Shown: piece by piece, positions 22,765 to 34,287 of the stretch | Numbering within the stretch: position 1 is the first letter of the stretch | Layout: every line of letters starts with the position of its first letter | DNA from: Gliomastix tumulicola | Taxonomy: Eukaryota; Ascomycota; Sordariomycetes; Hypocreales; Bionectriaceae | DNA: 64,000 bases | Direction of reading: 5' to 3' | NCBI GenBank assembly: GCA_001599755.1 | Contig: BCHX01000004.1 | Location: 2,976,001 to 3,040,000, forward strand | Position numbers and translations under genes: made by a program | The notes under the pieces: generated by a model | The model's input: the letters and a program-made list of their open reading frames with translations, nothing else | The model's database searches: none | What the model was told of the DNA's origin: nothing

Positions 22765-25292
22765 AATGTTCGGTAGATAGGAGGGCAAGTTCCAAAGCGC
22801 CGCTCCTCAATAAAAGAATGAAGGGTCGATGGAAGAAAGTCTTGTCATCGGCAGGCGAGGCCAGGCAAGGCAAGGATCAGGGAAGAAGGAAGAAACGGTG
22901 CCAATGCAGTCGATCCTCCAGACTAGCTGCAGGTGAGCTGAATAGTTTTAGGTCACCCGGGGTTGGTGACTGGTCCAACAGATGCAGATGCAAGGAGGAG
23001 GAGCGTGGGGGGGTTGGTGAAAAGCAAGTTAGCCAGGGAAAAAAAAAGTCAGCACCGGGACAGAGAGGATCAAGGACCCCTTCTTATAGTCCATGGGATG
23101 CGGGAAGGGGGGGGGGGNGGGGAGGAAGGGTCTGGTCTGGCATGAATGTAGAGGTGAGGTGATGCAGTGTGAAGAGGGAGACACGACACAGCACAGCATA
23201 CGGATCAAGAGGCTCAAGTTCCTTCTTGTTCCGTGTGCTCGTACGTATCACACTCGTCTTGCCAGTCTTGGGCAATCATGATCACCGCCCTTGAGGCCCA
23301 TCTATGTAATCCACACCCACTCATCCCTCTCTGCCTCACTCTTTCACTTTGATCCATCCACGTCTCCTTCTTTCTCTTCCTCTCCCCCCCCCTCCTCCTC
23401 CCCCTCCTTTTTCGTTTCCGTGCCCTTGTCCCTCTTCCCTGTCCCTCCACTGCATATTGACGGGGGGGCGGGCGGACAACGCCGCGGGTGTGGTCAAGCA
23501 ACGGGGGTGGTGAAGCAACACAGGGATGGAGGAGAAGAAAACAACAAAGATGACCGGACCGGGCTCCAATAACCGGGTAACTTGTGTGTGCGATGTGATG
23601 TGGCAGGCCTCCATTAGCTCCCTGGCTTTCCACCGGCACCGTACCAGAGGCTTAGGGGAGTCGCCTTTCTGCCCGACGCAGGTACCTTACGTAGCATAAC
23701 GTCTCCCTGGAAACATGTATGAAAGGTCGGTCCATGACGATTGACGCCTGTGGGACGCAGATAATACCACGCACGTTGAGACGAAGACCGTTCCTCGCTT
23801 CTCTCTACCTTCTGTTCTCTGAAATTGTGTGAGTGGTATGCTCTCTCTACCCACTTTGACCACTTCCCGTATATGACAATATTTTCGAAGCTCTCCTCTT
23901 TGCATGCTGCCCTATCATCAGTTCAGCTCTGGCGTCTCCTAGACACCGTCGTATATATCACCATATGCATCCATCTGCATCATTAGGGTCAATACTGGAT
24001 AGACACCCCCATCTCCTGCCCCGAGACTTCCCGTGTCTCTCTATCGGGGGTCGTATAATCAAGTATACGTGCCGCAAAATATAGAGTCTGGCCGGCAGAG
24101 TGCAGGAAGGGGAGGGGGGGATAGGAAGGGGCGGGAAGCGTACAGGGCATGCCGTTAAGGAGGGCATATGGAGAGAGGGTGACAAAGAGCTGGTGAGTAA
24201 GGGAATGGAAGGTAGTCTCAGGATTCGGGTTGGGGGCTGAACGGGAGGGGATGCTTACTACTGAAATTGCCCGCCGGTACTGCTGCTACAGTTAGGTAGC
24301 ACCTGGAGACGTTACTCAATACATTTCTGTAATCCACAGGACCTGGGCCTGGTCTATCGGCCTGCTCGGTAGGGCAGCATGCCTGAAGGGGGCAGATAGG
24401 CGAGTAAATGATTGGTGAGCTGTCAGAAACGAGATGGAGACGGGGGTCGGTTCAGCTTGTCGGAGCCGACACAGCATTGCTTTTTCAGAGACTCAGTCAG
24501 CAAAACCTAGGCCCTATGCCGGGCATTCCCAAGGCGTGGCGTGTGTACGTGCGTGGCGTGGCGTTTTTGCGTGGCGGATCAGGCACCATGACTTTTGCCT
24601 GCACGACGCCTAAAGAGGACATGATCGGTGAGGCAAACCTGGGGGCTCTGGGAGCAATTGTGACTGTGAGGTAAGGTGTCACTGGATAAGGCACAAGTTC
24701 CTGCAAGGTGCAAGAAAAGTGCAACAAATACGAATGTGCACAAACCATGGTCTGACAAACGTGCCATGTACCACCTAGCGGCTGTCTGTCACGGTCTGCT
24801 GTGCGCGCCACTGACACGCACTCGCAGCAGGAAACGGGCACAGGCGGCAGGGATGCCACGGCCTGGCCAACATGCAAATTGTTCCGTTACATAAAATAAC
24901 CTCAGCTCCGTGCAGCGGGCCGCACTTCTCCAGCACTGTCTTCCTAGGGCCGGCTTCCATTGTCGACCTACTATAGACGCAGGTAGGATGACGGCCTGCT
25001 TATCTCAGGGGGGGGGCTCCAGCTTGGATGAGACCCAAGAGTCCTGAACCGAGACGGCTGATCACCGTTGAACCAACACGCACAGCAGATTCTCATCACC
25101 AGGCCGGTCGGTGCAGAATAGTGGTGACAAGTCTGGGCAACTTCTGGGCGACCCCTCCCGCCCGAATGGACTGGGTACTGCATCTTTCCGAGCAGGACAG
25201 GACCCAGCAGGACATGCATGCCGCCTGCATACCGCCTGCATAAGTCCTACTTGGGTGTGGGTGAGCAAAAGCCCGCGCGCTTCGGTGCGGTT

Positions 25293-25322
25293 CAGTGCAG
25301 TGCAGCGCAGTGCAGCGCAGCG
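25293..25322. repeat. Pentanucleotide CAGYG tandem repeat
   Basis: Six contiguous 5-nt units alternating CAGTG and CAGCG, in the gene-free stretch. Confidence 0.85.
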
Positions 25323-27133
25323 CAGCTAGCCAATGCAGTGTACCACAGCATCCTCTGGCTCTGGTTCTGGCCCTTCCCGTCCCTGGGTCTTATCGTCCGG
25401 CCTCCAGCGAACTGAACCGACCTCTGCAGGTTGCCCAATCTGTGCGTCCCTCGCTCGCCTCTTTACGTAACATGCCAATGTATTGTCGCGTTCTTGTCTT
25501 GTTTTCGTGCCGCTGCTTCGTGAGAAAACAAGCCGTGCACGTCTCTCAGTGGCATGTCGGGGCTTCGTCATACAGACGTAGGCCTGCTGCTCTCCCAACT
25601 GTGACAGAGACCCGTCTTCACGGCCACGTCGGGCGTTGTGAGCCGTTCTCCACGTCTAGACTTCCATTCCACGTTGGACCTGCATCCCAAGCGACATGCA
25701 AAGAAGCCCAGGGTTAGGCTTGGATGCAGCTCACTGCCTCTGCCTCTGCCAGACAGATGCATACCGCACCAGTGCGGTACCCGCATGGACTTGCGTCGCT
25801 CCCTCACGCGAGGCAGTCGATGGTTCGCTCGATGAGCACACCAGCCTCCACCCAGGCTCATTGGTTCGCAGCCGTTGGGCGGCCGGGGTCAGATGCTTGT
25901 CAACTGCGTGCTTAGTCGCCCTCGGCGAGCGAGCTCTCTGACCGGAGGGCGGCGATCCCACCATTGGCCCTGCAACTAATGTGCAGTTGGTCGAAATCCC
26001 ACTGCAAGTCTGCGGCACCTGCCCGTCGCAAGCGGTACCGTACATCCCTTGTGAAGCAAGGACGAAAGGGAAACTCCGCTCTTTGGACAGTTGGTTTTGA
26101 GGTGGTGCAAGGGAACCAACCCTTCCTCCGGCCTCATCGGATGCACGGAGCCTTTGTGTGGTTGGTCCTTGTGAAGCTTCGATCCGGCCGCTTCTTGCCC
26201 GGTAGCATCCTGTCTGTGCTCCTGTGCTCCTGTTTCGTTTGAATCTTCTTCCAAGGGGAGGGATCGAGGGTCCATGACGTTTGGGCTTCATCCGTGTCCG
26301 TGGGGGTTTGCTGCAGGCTGCCATTCCGTGTTTGACCACTCGGTCTTCTCCGTCTGTCACTTACTACTCGCTTTGAACGCCCGTCGTCGTTTCAGCCAAC
26401 ATCCACCTTGTTTCAATGCACTTTGCTCATCCATCGGAATGAGACTGCAGCGATGGGCATCAATGTGCAAGTTGTGCATCCGTCTGACAGTCCCTGTGTG
26501 CCGTGCGCCGTTACGTTGACGGCAAGGGAGGACCGCCAATCAAAGCCACCTACTCTCCGGTCCGGCGTTTGTGCTCGCTGTCACCCCTCTCCCTCTATTG
26601 CTGAAGTCTTTTTTGCTCTAGAAGAAAGACCATAACGAGTTGGGGGCCAATTCGCCGGCATGACGCCGTCTTCCCCTATCGCGGCTGTATGACAAGCTTA
26701 TTCGCATGCATCTATCATCTCACTTGCATGTAGAAAGAAGCAAACACTCCGGCTTTTGCCACCCTTCTAGCCTCCACACCCCGTATCATGACTTATCGGA
26801 AGACGTGGAACATCCTGTAGGGTCTAGCCCAAGTCTTAGTCGCGTTACGTTATAATCGACATAATGCTGTAGTTGTCAATTGCCCTCCTATTACGGAGCA
26901 CCAGCCATTTCGTGTGTGTCACAGTCACAACAGAATCCCAGTTAGCTTGTGTCTGTGGTCGGTCATTTCCCATCAGTAGATCAAAATCAAGCAGTGGTGG
27001 CAGGACGGTTAGTTAGCATTTGCACACATGACCAACCACTTGTACGTGGCTCGACTGTCCTGGAAGAAAGGCGAAGACGAGGGTAGAAGAAGCGGGCATC
27101 TCGTAACCAGCGTTATTGCCTCGCAGGCCCCTC

Positions 27134-29467
27134 TCAACTAAGTTGAAAACTATCACTTGTGCCCTCGAAGGCCGTGATTCTCCCCAACAGGTTCTTGTGG
27201 TCGCCGTAGTACTTGAACCTGTATGTGCCTGGTTCGGCGTTGCCGCCAGTCTCCCAGGTCACGTCGACTTCGCTGTGACCCAGTATGAAGTTCGTTCGGC
27301 GCCATGTATAGACTAGGAACCAATCGGCGTCGTCCCGCACCCTCGTCCATTGATCCCCATTTTGCTTCTCGACGGCTACAAACGTCTCTTCGAGACGGAG
27401 ATTGTTTCGTGGGTTTGCTCCTTGGAACGTCGCTTTCACCACGTCGCCGAGCGAAGACGTTCGAGCAGGTTGTGTACGGACTGCCCCAAATGCTGTGCCT
27501 ATTGGTGCGCCATCCTGTACAACGCCCGTGATGAGAGACAATGATCTCTCGCGATTATCAGGCGGCGACGGACCGGCGTTAGGCAGACCACTTGCACCGG
27601 GAGCAAGATAGTTCAGATTGCTTACGGTCAGGTTGATGTAGGCATCCAAGGCGTGTCGGCCGTAGAGAGTTGATGCCCCCTCATACCGCTGCACATCGTA
27701 CTCCTCAGGTGTCACAACATAGTGAGCATATGTGTTTGCCGGACTGCTCAGAACGACAAAAGGATCTTCGTCGAGAAATGTTCCTGCTTCAGCGGCAACA
27801 GCCTCTCTCCAGCGCCGGCCAGCCATAGTGCCAACCTCACTGGGGCTAGTGACAATGACGAACTGGCCAACGCGGAATGCTTGGATGTCGACGATGTTCG
27901 GGGTCCACGGGTATGGCTGGTCCATCTCGCCGACATCAAGCAGAATGGGCTTCGGCTCGTGGCAGGTCTTCTGCGCAGGGGTCGGGGTTTTGAGGAGACC
28001 CTTGACGAGTTCCCAAAGAGGGTTTGCATCTGGGTCGCCCTCGTCGCCTTGGACAAAATCAAACATTCCGGGCCAGTCGCTTGTACCAGCAGCAAACGAA
28101 TAGCCCAGGGCAGCGGGGCAAGTCTGCGCGGTACTCCCATCAGGAAGCTCAAAGTCCCAGAACGTCATGTCATGGAAGAAGTGGAAGGCCTTGACAGACG
28201 ACCCCACAACAGGGGTAGAAGATGAGCCCAGGGCATTCTGCGTGCAGTACGTATTAGCAGGAGAAAGGACGAGAGCAAGAAATGATCATCATACTCACAT
28301 AGGCTTTTCTAGCACCATCAGCTAAACGAGTTGCGATCTCATAGCAGCTCGAGACGCCAAGGTCAAGAGCGTCAAATTTGGGTCCACGGCCATGGCAAGC
28401 GTCGACCTTGCCATTGGCGCAGGTACTGGTCTTAAAGTCGCATTCCTGCCCGGATCCATCATCACACCAAGCGCCTAGAACGTTGGGCGAAGTGTCGGCG
28501 TGGTTGGCCTGACTGAACCCAGCGACAAAGCCATCCGCTGTAGTGTCACTGGCGCCGAGTTCTTGCTCGATAAGCCATGCTGCAAGCCCTTTGTTGTCGC
28601 CAGCCGCATGAGTGTTGTTGCCTAGGAGGGACGTAGCGTGGATTGCGTGCCAGGTGAGAATGCCTAGGTCTTTGCCATCCGATGCTCGCTGAAAACGTAA
28701 CAGAGTCATTGTTGTATCGACATCAGTGCTGTACCGGGCGCGCTCCTCCTGTGGATTGGCCTGATAGGCATACAATGAGCGGTTGATTGTACCATCAACA
28801 ACATCAGCAGTAGAAACGTCGAGGTGACCCTGTCATCGGGAGGTTAGCACTGAAAACCCAAATTTCAGAAACAAATCGTCACAAGCATGCAAGACCATAC
28901 CTCTGTCAGGCTCTCATGAGCTCGCTTTATAGAAAGCACAGCGCCATCAACAATAGCCTGATAGCTCTGCTTGTCGAAACCAAAGGACGTTATTTGAGGG
29001 AGGAGGTAATTGAACCATGCTCCTGGACCAGCATGGCTGTGAGTGCCCGTCACGGCAATGTTGTGTGATCCGTAGGCGGCATATTCACCACCCAGCGCCT
29101 CTAAAGCCTCCAAGATACCATATCTCATCGCAGTATCTCCCGCTTGGATGTCCAATACCAGGTAAACGAACCGATCATCCGGGTTGTTCACACTCCCAAC
29201 AATGAATGCCCGGCTATACAGCCGTTGTCGGAGACCGGAGCCCTTCTGCGCCAAGTCGGCATATCCAGCGAAGCCTATCTCGACGACAGGCCCAGTAATA
29301 TCAGCTTTCCCGACGCCGATCAAATAAACGTCGCCATCAGCACGACGCTCGAACTTGGGCTCGTTTGCAGTCTCAAACGAGCTCCGATGCTGCAGAAAGG
29401 TTGTGGCGGCGATAAGGACGCCCAAGAACACCAGCAGCCGCAGCAGCTGCCGGCCCGCAGGAAACAT
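27134..29467 (-). CDS. Neutral/alkaline ceramidase
   Basis: Exons on the minus strand are 29467-28901, 28829-28299 and 28237-27134, giving 733 aa, all joined in phase 0. A signal anchor (LLRLLVFLGVLIAATTFL, about 8-25) places it in the secretory pathway or membrane. Family hallmarks are in order. GTHSHAGPGA (about 141-150) and HAIHATS (250-256) supply zinc-binding histidines. GDNKG lies near 267-271. ADTSPNVLG contains the serine (about Ser303) that aligns with the nucleophile of known neutral ceramidases. SPSEVGTMAGRRW and YAHYVVTPEEY supply the Glu and Tyr metal ligands. The C-terminus has the immunoglobulin-like domain. It hydrolyses ceramide to sphingoid base and fatty acid. No catalytic residue looks altered. 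Confidence 0.95.
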
Positions 29468-30754
29468 GTTGCAAAGGGCAAGCGGGCTCGCTCAGTCGGA
29501 AATAGATAAGAGGGGTGAAAGGGCGAGTGATCCCAGAGCAGGATCAAGAGACCTGTGTAGAAAGGCTTGGAGGAGATGGCTGATAATTATACCTGGGGTA
29601 CTCGTAACGCAGGGAGGCACCAGGCCCCATGACGCCCATCAGGAATCAACTTCCCGATCCTGTCATAGGTGCCAGATGATGGTTGCATCCCAGGCGGCGT
29701 TGAATGCGACAATGTTCCGCCGCTGGCCAGGACTTTTGGCCACCGCTATCGTTGATTCGGCCAACTAGGTCCCCGTCTCCATTAGGTAAGTTGCCTGGTG
29801 GCTTGCGGGGGAGGTTGTGGCCATAATAATATGCGCATGCTACTGCTGCGTGTAACATGTCTGACGTAACGAGTTTGCTGGCATCTGCGCGGGCAAATCT
29901 GTCCGTCATCACTTCTCCAACGTGAACTTGGAAGTGGAGAATCAGGTTGGGTGGCCAAATTGACAGCAGTGGTGGCTAAAGCAAGGTTCAGCTCTACAGG
30001 AGCGTCCTTCTTCAGCGCCGAGCGGCGTCAGCTCTGTTGATGTGGCCGACGTGGCCCTCGGCCCGTCGGCGGAGCCTCTGTTAGTTCATGGCGGGAAGCA
30101 GGATGTGTCTGCAGCCGTGAGAGGAGAGTCAATTCGTACATGTCGAGACAAACGAGTCCCAACGAGCGTGCACGCGACACTTGAGACGGTCATCAGGTGG
30201 CAGTCGAGATAGGGGGACGTCACTCGGCGGGCAGCGGCAGATTGCAGAGACAGTCCAGCACTGAACAGGGAAGCAGCTCCCCGATCAGGTGGTTGCCATC
30301 AACGGAGCTCCACTGAGGGGATGCCTGCCAGGAACCTGCCTGCCATCCCCTCCGGGCGGCACCTTCCCAACTAATCAGACACGACTGGGGCCAGTCTGCC
30401 ATGATAATCACCTGGAAGGTAGCAGCATTCCTTCCTGCCAGGTCATACCTCCCAACTTTGAGCTCGATACAACTCTCGTATCTCTAGCACTATCAGCGCG
30501 CCATACAAGTACTAGTAGACAGTCAGTCGAATTCAGGGATACCGAGGTTCGAACATTTCACAAGATGCCAGGGGCAATTTCTTTATGTCTATTATTCCAT
30601 GATCTAGTTCATACGTCAATGATACAGAGTGTGTTGTCGCACAATGTGCTACTCATAGCCTATCCTTGACCGGCCGCCCCCATTACCAGACAATTCTCGA
30701 GTCCCACGATATATTAATTCCTCCAACCGCCCGCCCGCCCAAGAGCTTGTACTC
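29468..30754. other. Intergenic region, 1.3 kb
   Basis: Upstream of the ceramidase gene and downstream of the small mitochondrial-type gene, both on the minus strand. No coding sequence is supported. Confidence 0.5.
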
Positions 30755-31024
30755 TTACTGCTTCTGCTCCTTGCCGATGAACCAGGTACGAACCGTCTGG
30801 TAGTTAAGCAGGACAGCTGTGTCGATGGCGATGCCCAGGGCTGCGAGGGTCTTGACGTTCCGCCTCGTTTTGGGGGATAGGTTGCTCCAGGTCGTCGACC
30901 AGGAAGCACGTTGAACAGGTCCGGCCGAGGTGCTCAGCTTTTGGGCCATTGCAATGACTTGGTTGCGAGGCATGCGGAATGCTTTGGCGGCACGAGGCGT
31001 GAGAGAGGCGGCGACAGCGAGCAT
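30755..31024 (-). CDS. Small mitochondrial-type single-TM protein, function unknown
   Basis: An 89-aa single-exon frame starting at an ATG (31024). The first 40 residues are basic and hydroxylated without acids (MLAVAASLTPRAAKAFRM), like a mitochondrial presequence. A motif NLSPKTRRNVKTLAALG follows, leading into a short hydrophobic segment (TLAALGIAIDTAVLL, about 58-72), and the end is charged (KEQKQ). I do not recognise the family. The composition and compact size suggest an inner-membrane accessory protein, but this is inference. An N lies 11 nt upstream of the start (31035) and does not affect the frame. Confidence 0.7.
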   Translation of the reverse strand: MLAVAASLTPRAAKAFRMPRNQVIAMAQKLSTSAGPVQRASWSTTWSNLSPKTRRNVKTLAALGIAIDTAVLLNYQTVRTWFIGKEQKQ

Positions 31025-31338
31025 ATTGGAGGGGNGAGTTGTTTGATGGATGTGAGTTTTTGATGTTGACTTCGGCTTTTTAGTGCTCGGATTCAGGCTC
31101 TGGATCTGATTGTGATTTGTTGATAACTGGCTGGGAGACGACTCTTTTGACTATCTTTATACTTGAGACGTTGTCTAGCGCGTTATGGCGTTGCGTTATG
31201 CTTAGAGGTGAACCTCATGCTGAACCATTACGACCCCACTTGCTCCCAATAGCAACCACAAGGTAAGATGAGTATGTCTTGTCGTTATGATGAAACTTCT
31301 TGCCTCTTCGCCTCGTTTGCTTCCGAACCTTACTGCGC
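31025..31338. other. Short intergenic region
   Basis: 314 nt between the small mitochondrial-type gene and the srs2 stop codon, both on the minus strand. It holds the small gene's promoter and an N at 31035. The srs2 3' UTR must lie here too. Confidence 0.5.
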
Positions 31339-34287
31339 TCATCTCCGAGGTGGTCCAGCCGGCCGGCTGATCGTCAACGGTTTGAAAGGCTTCCGGAGCC
31401 GGTCCATACTGGGAGCGGGCCCCATGCCGACCGGTCGGCGGAGACCCGGCTTAGAAGCCACAGAGGTAAAGGTCGTGGCGTGCAGGGTCTTTGCCGGGCG
31501 TCCAATATCATCATAGTTTTCCTTCACGGGACCTTCGATTTTGACGGGAGACGATGGTCGGGGTGGCGAACTGGAGAAGCAGGCGTACTGATTTGTTTGT
31601 CCATCCTCAGGTTCCCGGGGCCTTCCCTTTCGCTCCACCAACGTGCCCTTGGCCACCTCATGCCTAGTGAGAGATGGATTGATTCGAGATGGTTCGGTCA
31701 TGGTCCTAGCTACCCGGTCTGCATGACGTGACATGGCGAGGTCATGCCGAGCACGGGATGACGGCAGGTTTCCAGTCTTGGGCTCGGAAACTGTCGTCTG
31801 CTCCCTCTTGACAAATCCCAGCAAGCTTTTCTGGTCAACCGGTCGGCGTGTTGTTCCCTTCTTGATGTCTGTCTTTGCCGCTGGAGGCTTGTACTTCGCT
31901 CGAGTGTCACCTGCAGCGACAAGCGACGACTGATGTCTTCCTGCCGTGACGAACCCAGGGAGAGAGGACATGGTGAAATCCGCGGCTTGCTCCATCGTTG
32001 TGTGGTATTCTCTCTTCCACATCTGGCCTTGGTCCTCCTCCTCGGCACCAAGGTCAGCAGAGACTCTATCCCACTTTCTCTTCGGTACGTTACCGAAGCT
32101 GCTTCCCTCGGCCTTGTCCACGTTCTTCGGGTCGACCGGGTCGACCGGAAATGCATCATCTTCTGGAGAGAATGTGGGAGGCAGATTTTTAACTGGTACC
32201 CTCTCTGTCACCAAGTCTCTTCCGAGAATTTTGGCTACCTCGCTGAGCACTGCACTATTGAGCACCGGCCCCTTGGCGGCAAAAGCTTTGGATGCAAAAG
32301 AAGAGACAAAATGAGACAGCTCGACTTTATGGCTCAAGCCCTGGGAGCCGTACAAGGGGCAGCTTAAATAGAGGAGGGCTTTAGCCCGTGTCATGGCGAC
32401 GTAGAGCAACCTCCTCTCCTCGTCCGAGTCCTCAGACCGCGCATGGGGTATCGATCCATTATACACAGAGGGGACCATGACTATCGGCCACTCCAGCCCT
32501 TTGGCAGCGTGTATCGTGGAGATGGTGACGAGCGCAGTCTGGTCTTCGACTTGGCCATCTCTTTGTGCATCTGACGCCAGCGACACGTTTGCAAGAAACC
32601 TTCCGAGCACGTTGGTGTCCTTCGTTTGCTCCAGACCTTGCACAGTCGGCAGCTCATCAGTGTCTTGTGCGCCAAAGTCTCGCATGAAGTCGCGAACCAA
32701 GTTGACGAACTCTTGCACGTTGGACCAACGTGACTCATGATTATCGGTGTACTCGTCCTCAAGATACTGCTTGAATTTCAATTGAGAGACGAGCTGCTCA
32801 ACAAGATCTGTCAGTGTCACGGGGCTGCTCTCCGTTATTTCCTCCGCTCGTTGCCGCAAGTTGTTGATGACTCGGATGAGTCCCGTGTTGAGCTTTTGCT
32901 CCATGTTGCTCCGAATATTCGTTGATGCTTTGCGCTCTCCTCGGCAGTGCTGACATATCACTGCCCAAAGGCTCAGCTTGTTGGCTTCTGCCTCTTCCAG
33001 CAATGACTTGATCGTAGCCTCGCCGATTCCTCGTCTTGGCACATTCATGATTCGAGCAACAGCATCGTTGTTGCTAGGTTCGTACACCACCCGGAGATAG
33101 TCGATCAAAATCTTGATCTCCTTTCGCTCATAGAACTTATGACCGCCAATCATTCGATAAGCGATCCCGGCTTTGCCAAGTGCAGATTCAATATGCCTTG
33201 ATAATGAGGCCGAACGGAGCAGGATAGCGACATCGTTGTATTTCAGCATTCCCCCAAACATGACGATGAGCCTTCTGATTTCCATGATGATCCACTCAGA
33301 CTCAGTAGATGAACTGCTCAGGCTTCTCAGGACCGGTTTTGTGCCCTTAGCATGAACCGGAAGAAGAACCTTTTGGTATCTCTTCTTGTCCTCCTGGATC
33401 ACGCGAAGTGAGACGTCCAAGATTGATTGGGAAGACCTGTAATTCTCCTCCAGCGAGATTTCGTCCGTATTAGGGTAATCCCGCAACAGTCGATACAGAT
33501 TTCGGACTTCAGCCGACCGCCAGCCATAAATACTTTGGTCCGGATCTCCTACAACAGTGATTCGACGGTGACTTTGAGCGAACAGTCCCATCAGGTCGTA
33601 CTGGATTCCATTGGTGTCTTGGTACTCGTCGATCAACACCGTTTGGACATTGGAAACGCAAGAGGGGTGCTCGCGTAGCAGCTCAGTGCAACGCACAAGA
33701 AGGTCGTCATAGTCGAGCAGGTTAGCTCGAGTCAAATGCTCCTGGTACTCCTCGGCGCATTTCAGCAGCTCCTTCTGCTGGGTTTGAGCCTGCCCTTTCT
33801 GGGGCTGTGATGGCGCAGGAGTGCTCCCTTTTGCTTTTTGCTTGCTGATCCAGGATTTCGCATACGACGGTTCAATCTTGAGGTCGAATCTTTTGCAGAT
33901 TCTTTGGATGATTGCTTTGGAGTCGCCATCATCTGCAATGCCGAACTTGGAGTCGAGGCCGATGCGTTTCCCATACGTCGCCAAGTAGCGACGAGAGATT
34001 GAATGAAATGTTCCCAGCACAATCTTGCTCTGAACTTCTTCACCAAGTGCTTTCCCAATTCTCTCCTTCATTTCACGCGCAGCCTTCACAGTAAAGGTTG
34101 CGACGATGACATCTTGTGGGCGGTAGCCGACATGTTGGATCAGCCATACCACGCGCGACGTAAGGGTATGCGTCTTTCCGCTTCCGGGGCCAGCCAGAAT
34201 GGCTACTGTAGATGCTTTCGAGGTCACAGCTCGAGATTGGGCTTTGTTGAGAGACTTCAAGATGGAGCTCTCGGAGGGCTGAGGCAT
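31339..34287 (-). CDS. srs2: UvrD/Rep-family DNA helicase, Srs2-like
   Basis: A single exon of 982 aa. The ATG at 34287 (MPQPSESS) is chosen; a non-ATG extension of 50 codons is rejected. Superfamily 1A motifs run in order. They are the Q-motif (LNKAQSRAV), Walker A GPGSGKTH (33-40), DEYQDTN (about 218-224, motif II), VVGDPDQSIYGWRSA (motif III), ENYRSS (motif IV), TIHAAKGLEWP (motif V) and LLYVAMTRAK (motif VI). The family translocates 3'-5' on ssDNA. Srs2 strips Rad51 filaments and blocks unscheduled recombination. The C-terminal 300 residues are disordered and rich in Lys/Pro/Ser. No obvious SUMO- or PCNA-binding tail like that of yeast Srs2 is visible, and the protein is shorter than the yeast one (1174 aa). 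Confidence 0.93.
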   Translation of the reverse strand: MPQPSESSILKSLNKAQSRAVTSKASTVAILAGPGSGKTHTLTSRVVWLIQHVGYRPQDVIVATFTVKAAREMKERIGKALGEEVQSKIVLGTFHSISRRYLATYGKRIGLDSKFGIADDGDSKAIIQRICKRFDLKIEPSYAKSWISKQKAKGSTPAPSQPQKGQAQTQQKELLKCAEEYQEHLTRANLLDYDDLLVRCTELLREHPSCVSNVQTVLIDEYQDTNGIQYDLMGLFAQSHRRITVVGDPDQSIYGWRSAEVRNLYRLLRDYPNTDEISLEENYRSSQSILDVSLRVIQEDKKRYQKVLLPVHAKGTKPVLRSLSSSSTESEWIIMEIRRLIVMFGGMLKYNDVAILLRSASLSRHIESALGKAGIAYRMIGGHKFYERKEIKILIDYLRVVYEPSNNDAVARIMNVPRRGIGEATIKSLLEEAEANKLSLWAVICQHCRGERKASTNIRSNMEQKLNTGLIRVINNLRQRAEEITESSPVTLTDLVEQLVSQLKFKQYLEDEYTDNHESRWSNVQEFVNLVRDFMRDFGAQDTDELPTVQGLEQTKDTNVLGRFLANVSLASDAQRDGQVEDQTALVTISTIHAAKGLEWPIVMVPSVYNGSIPHARSEDSDEERRLLYVAMTRAKALLYLSCPLYGSQGLSHKVELSHFVSSFASKAFAAKGPVLNSAVLSEVAKILGRDLVTERVPVKNLPPTFSPEDDAFPVDPVDPKNVDKAEGSSFGNVPKRKWDRVSADLGAEEEDQGQMWKREYHTTMEQAADFTMSSLPGFVTAGRHQSSLVAAGDTRAKYKPPAAKTDIKKGTTRRPVDQKSLLGFVKREQTTVSEPKTGNLPSSRARHDLAMSRHADRVARTMTEPSRINPSLTRHEVAKGTLVERKGRPREPEDGQTNQYACFSSSPPRPSSPVKIEGPVKENYDDIGRPAKTLHATTFTSVASKPGLRRPVGMGPAPSMDRLRKPFKPLTISRPAGPPRR

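Larger units (their letters stand above)
22615..27133. other. 4.5 kb stretch without a recognisable gene
   Basis: No frame on either strand shows a known domain, steady codon bias or consistent splice structure. The longest open frame (25731-26360, minus) encodes a Ser/Arg/Pro-rich, non-homologous-looking product and is not called. Low-complexity spots are a TATG repeat at 22741-22764, a G-run with an N at 23118, and CAGYG units at 25293-25322. It may hold a long leader of the dsRBD-like gene, a non-coding RNA or old repeat debris. Confidence 0.5.

Noticed and set aside
22641..23162. 173-codon plus-strand frame through an N
   Set aside because: It runs through a TATG repeat and a poly-G tract with an N. 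The product is low-complexity.
25731..26360. 209-codon minus-strand open frame in the gene-free stretch
   Set aside because: No domain, no codon bias and a composition typical of random GC-rich frames. It overlaps several similar frames on the other strand.
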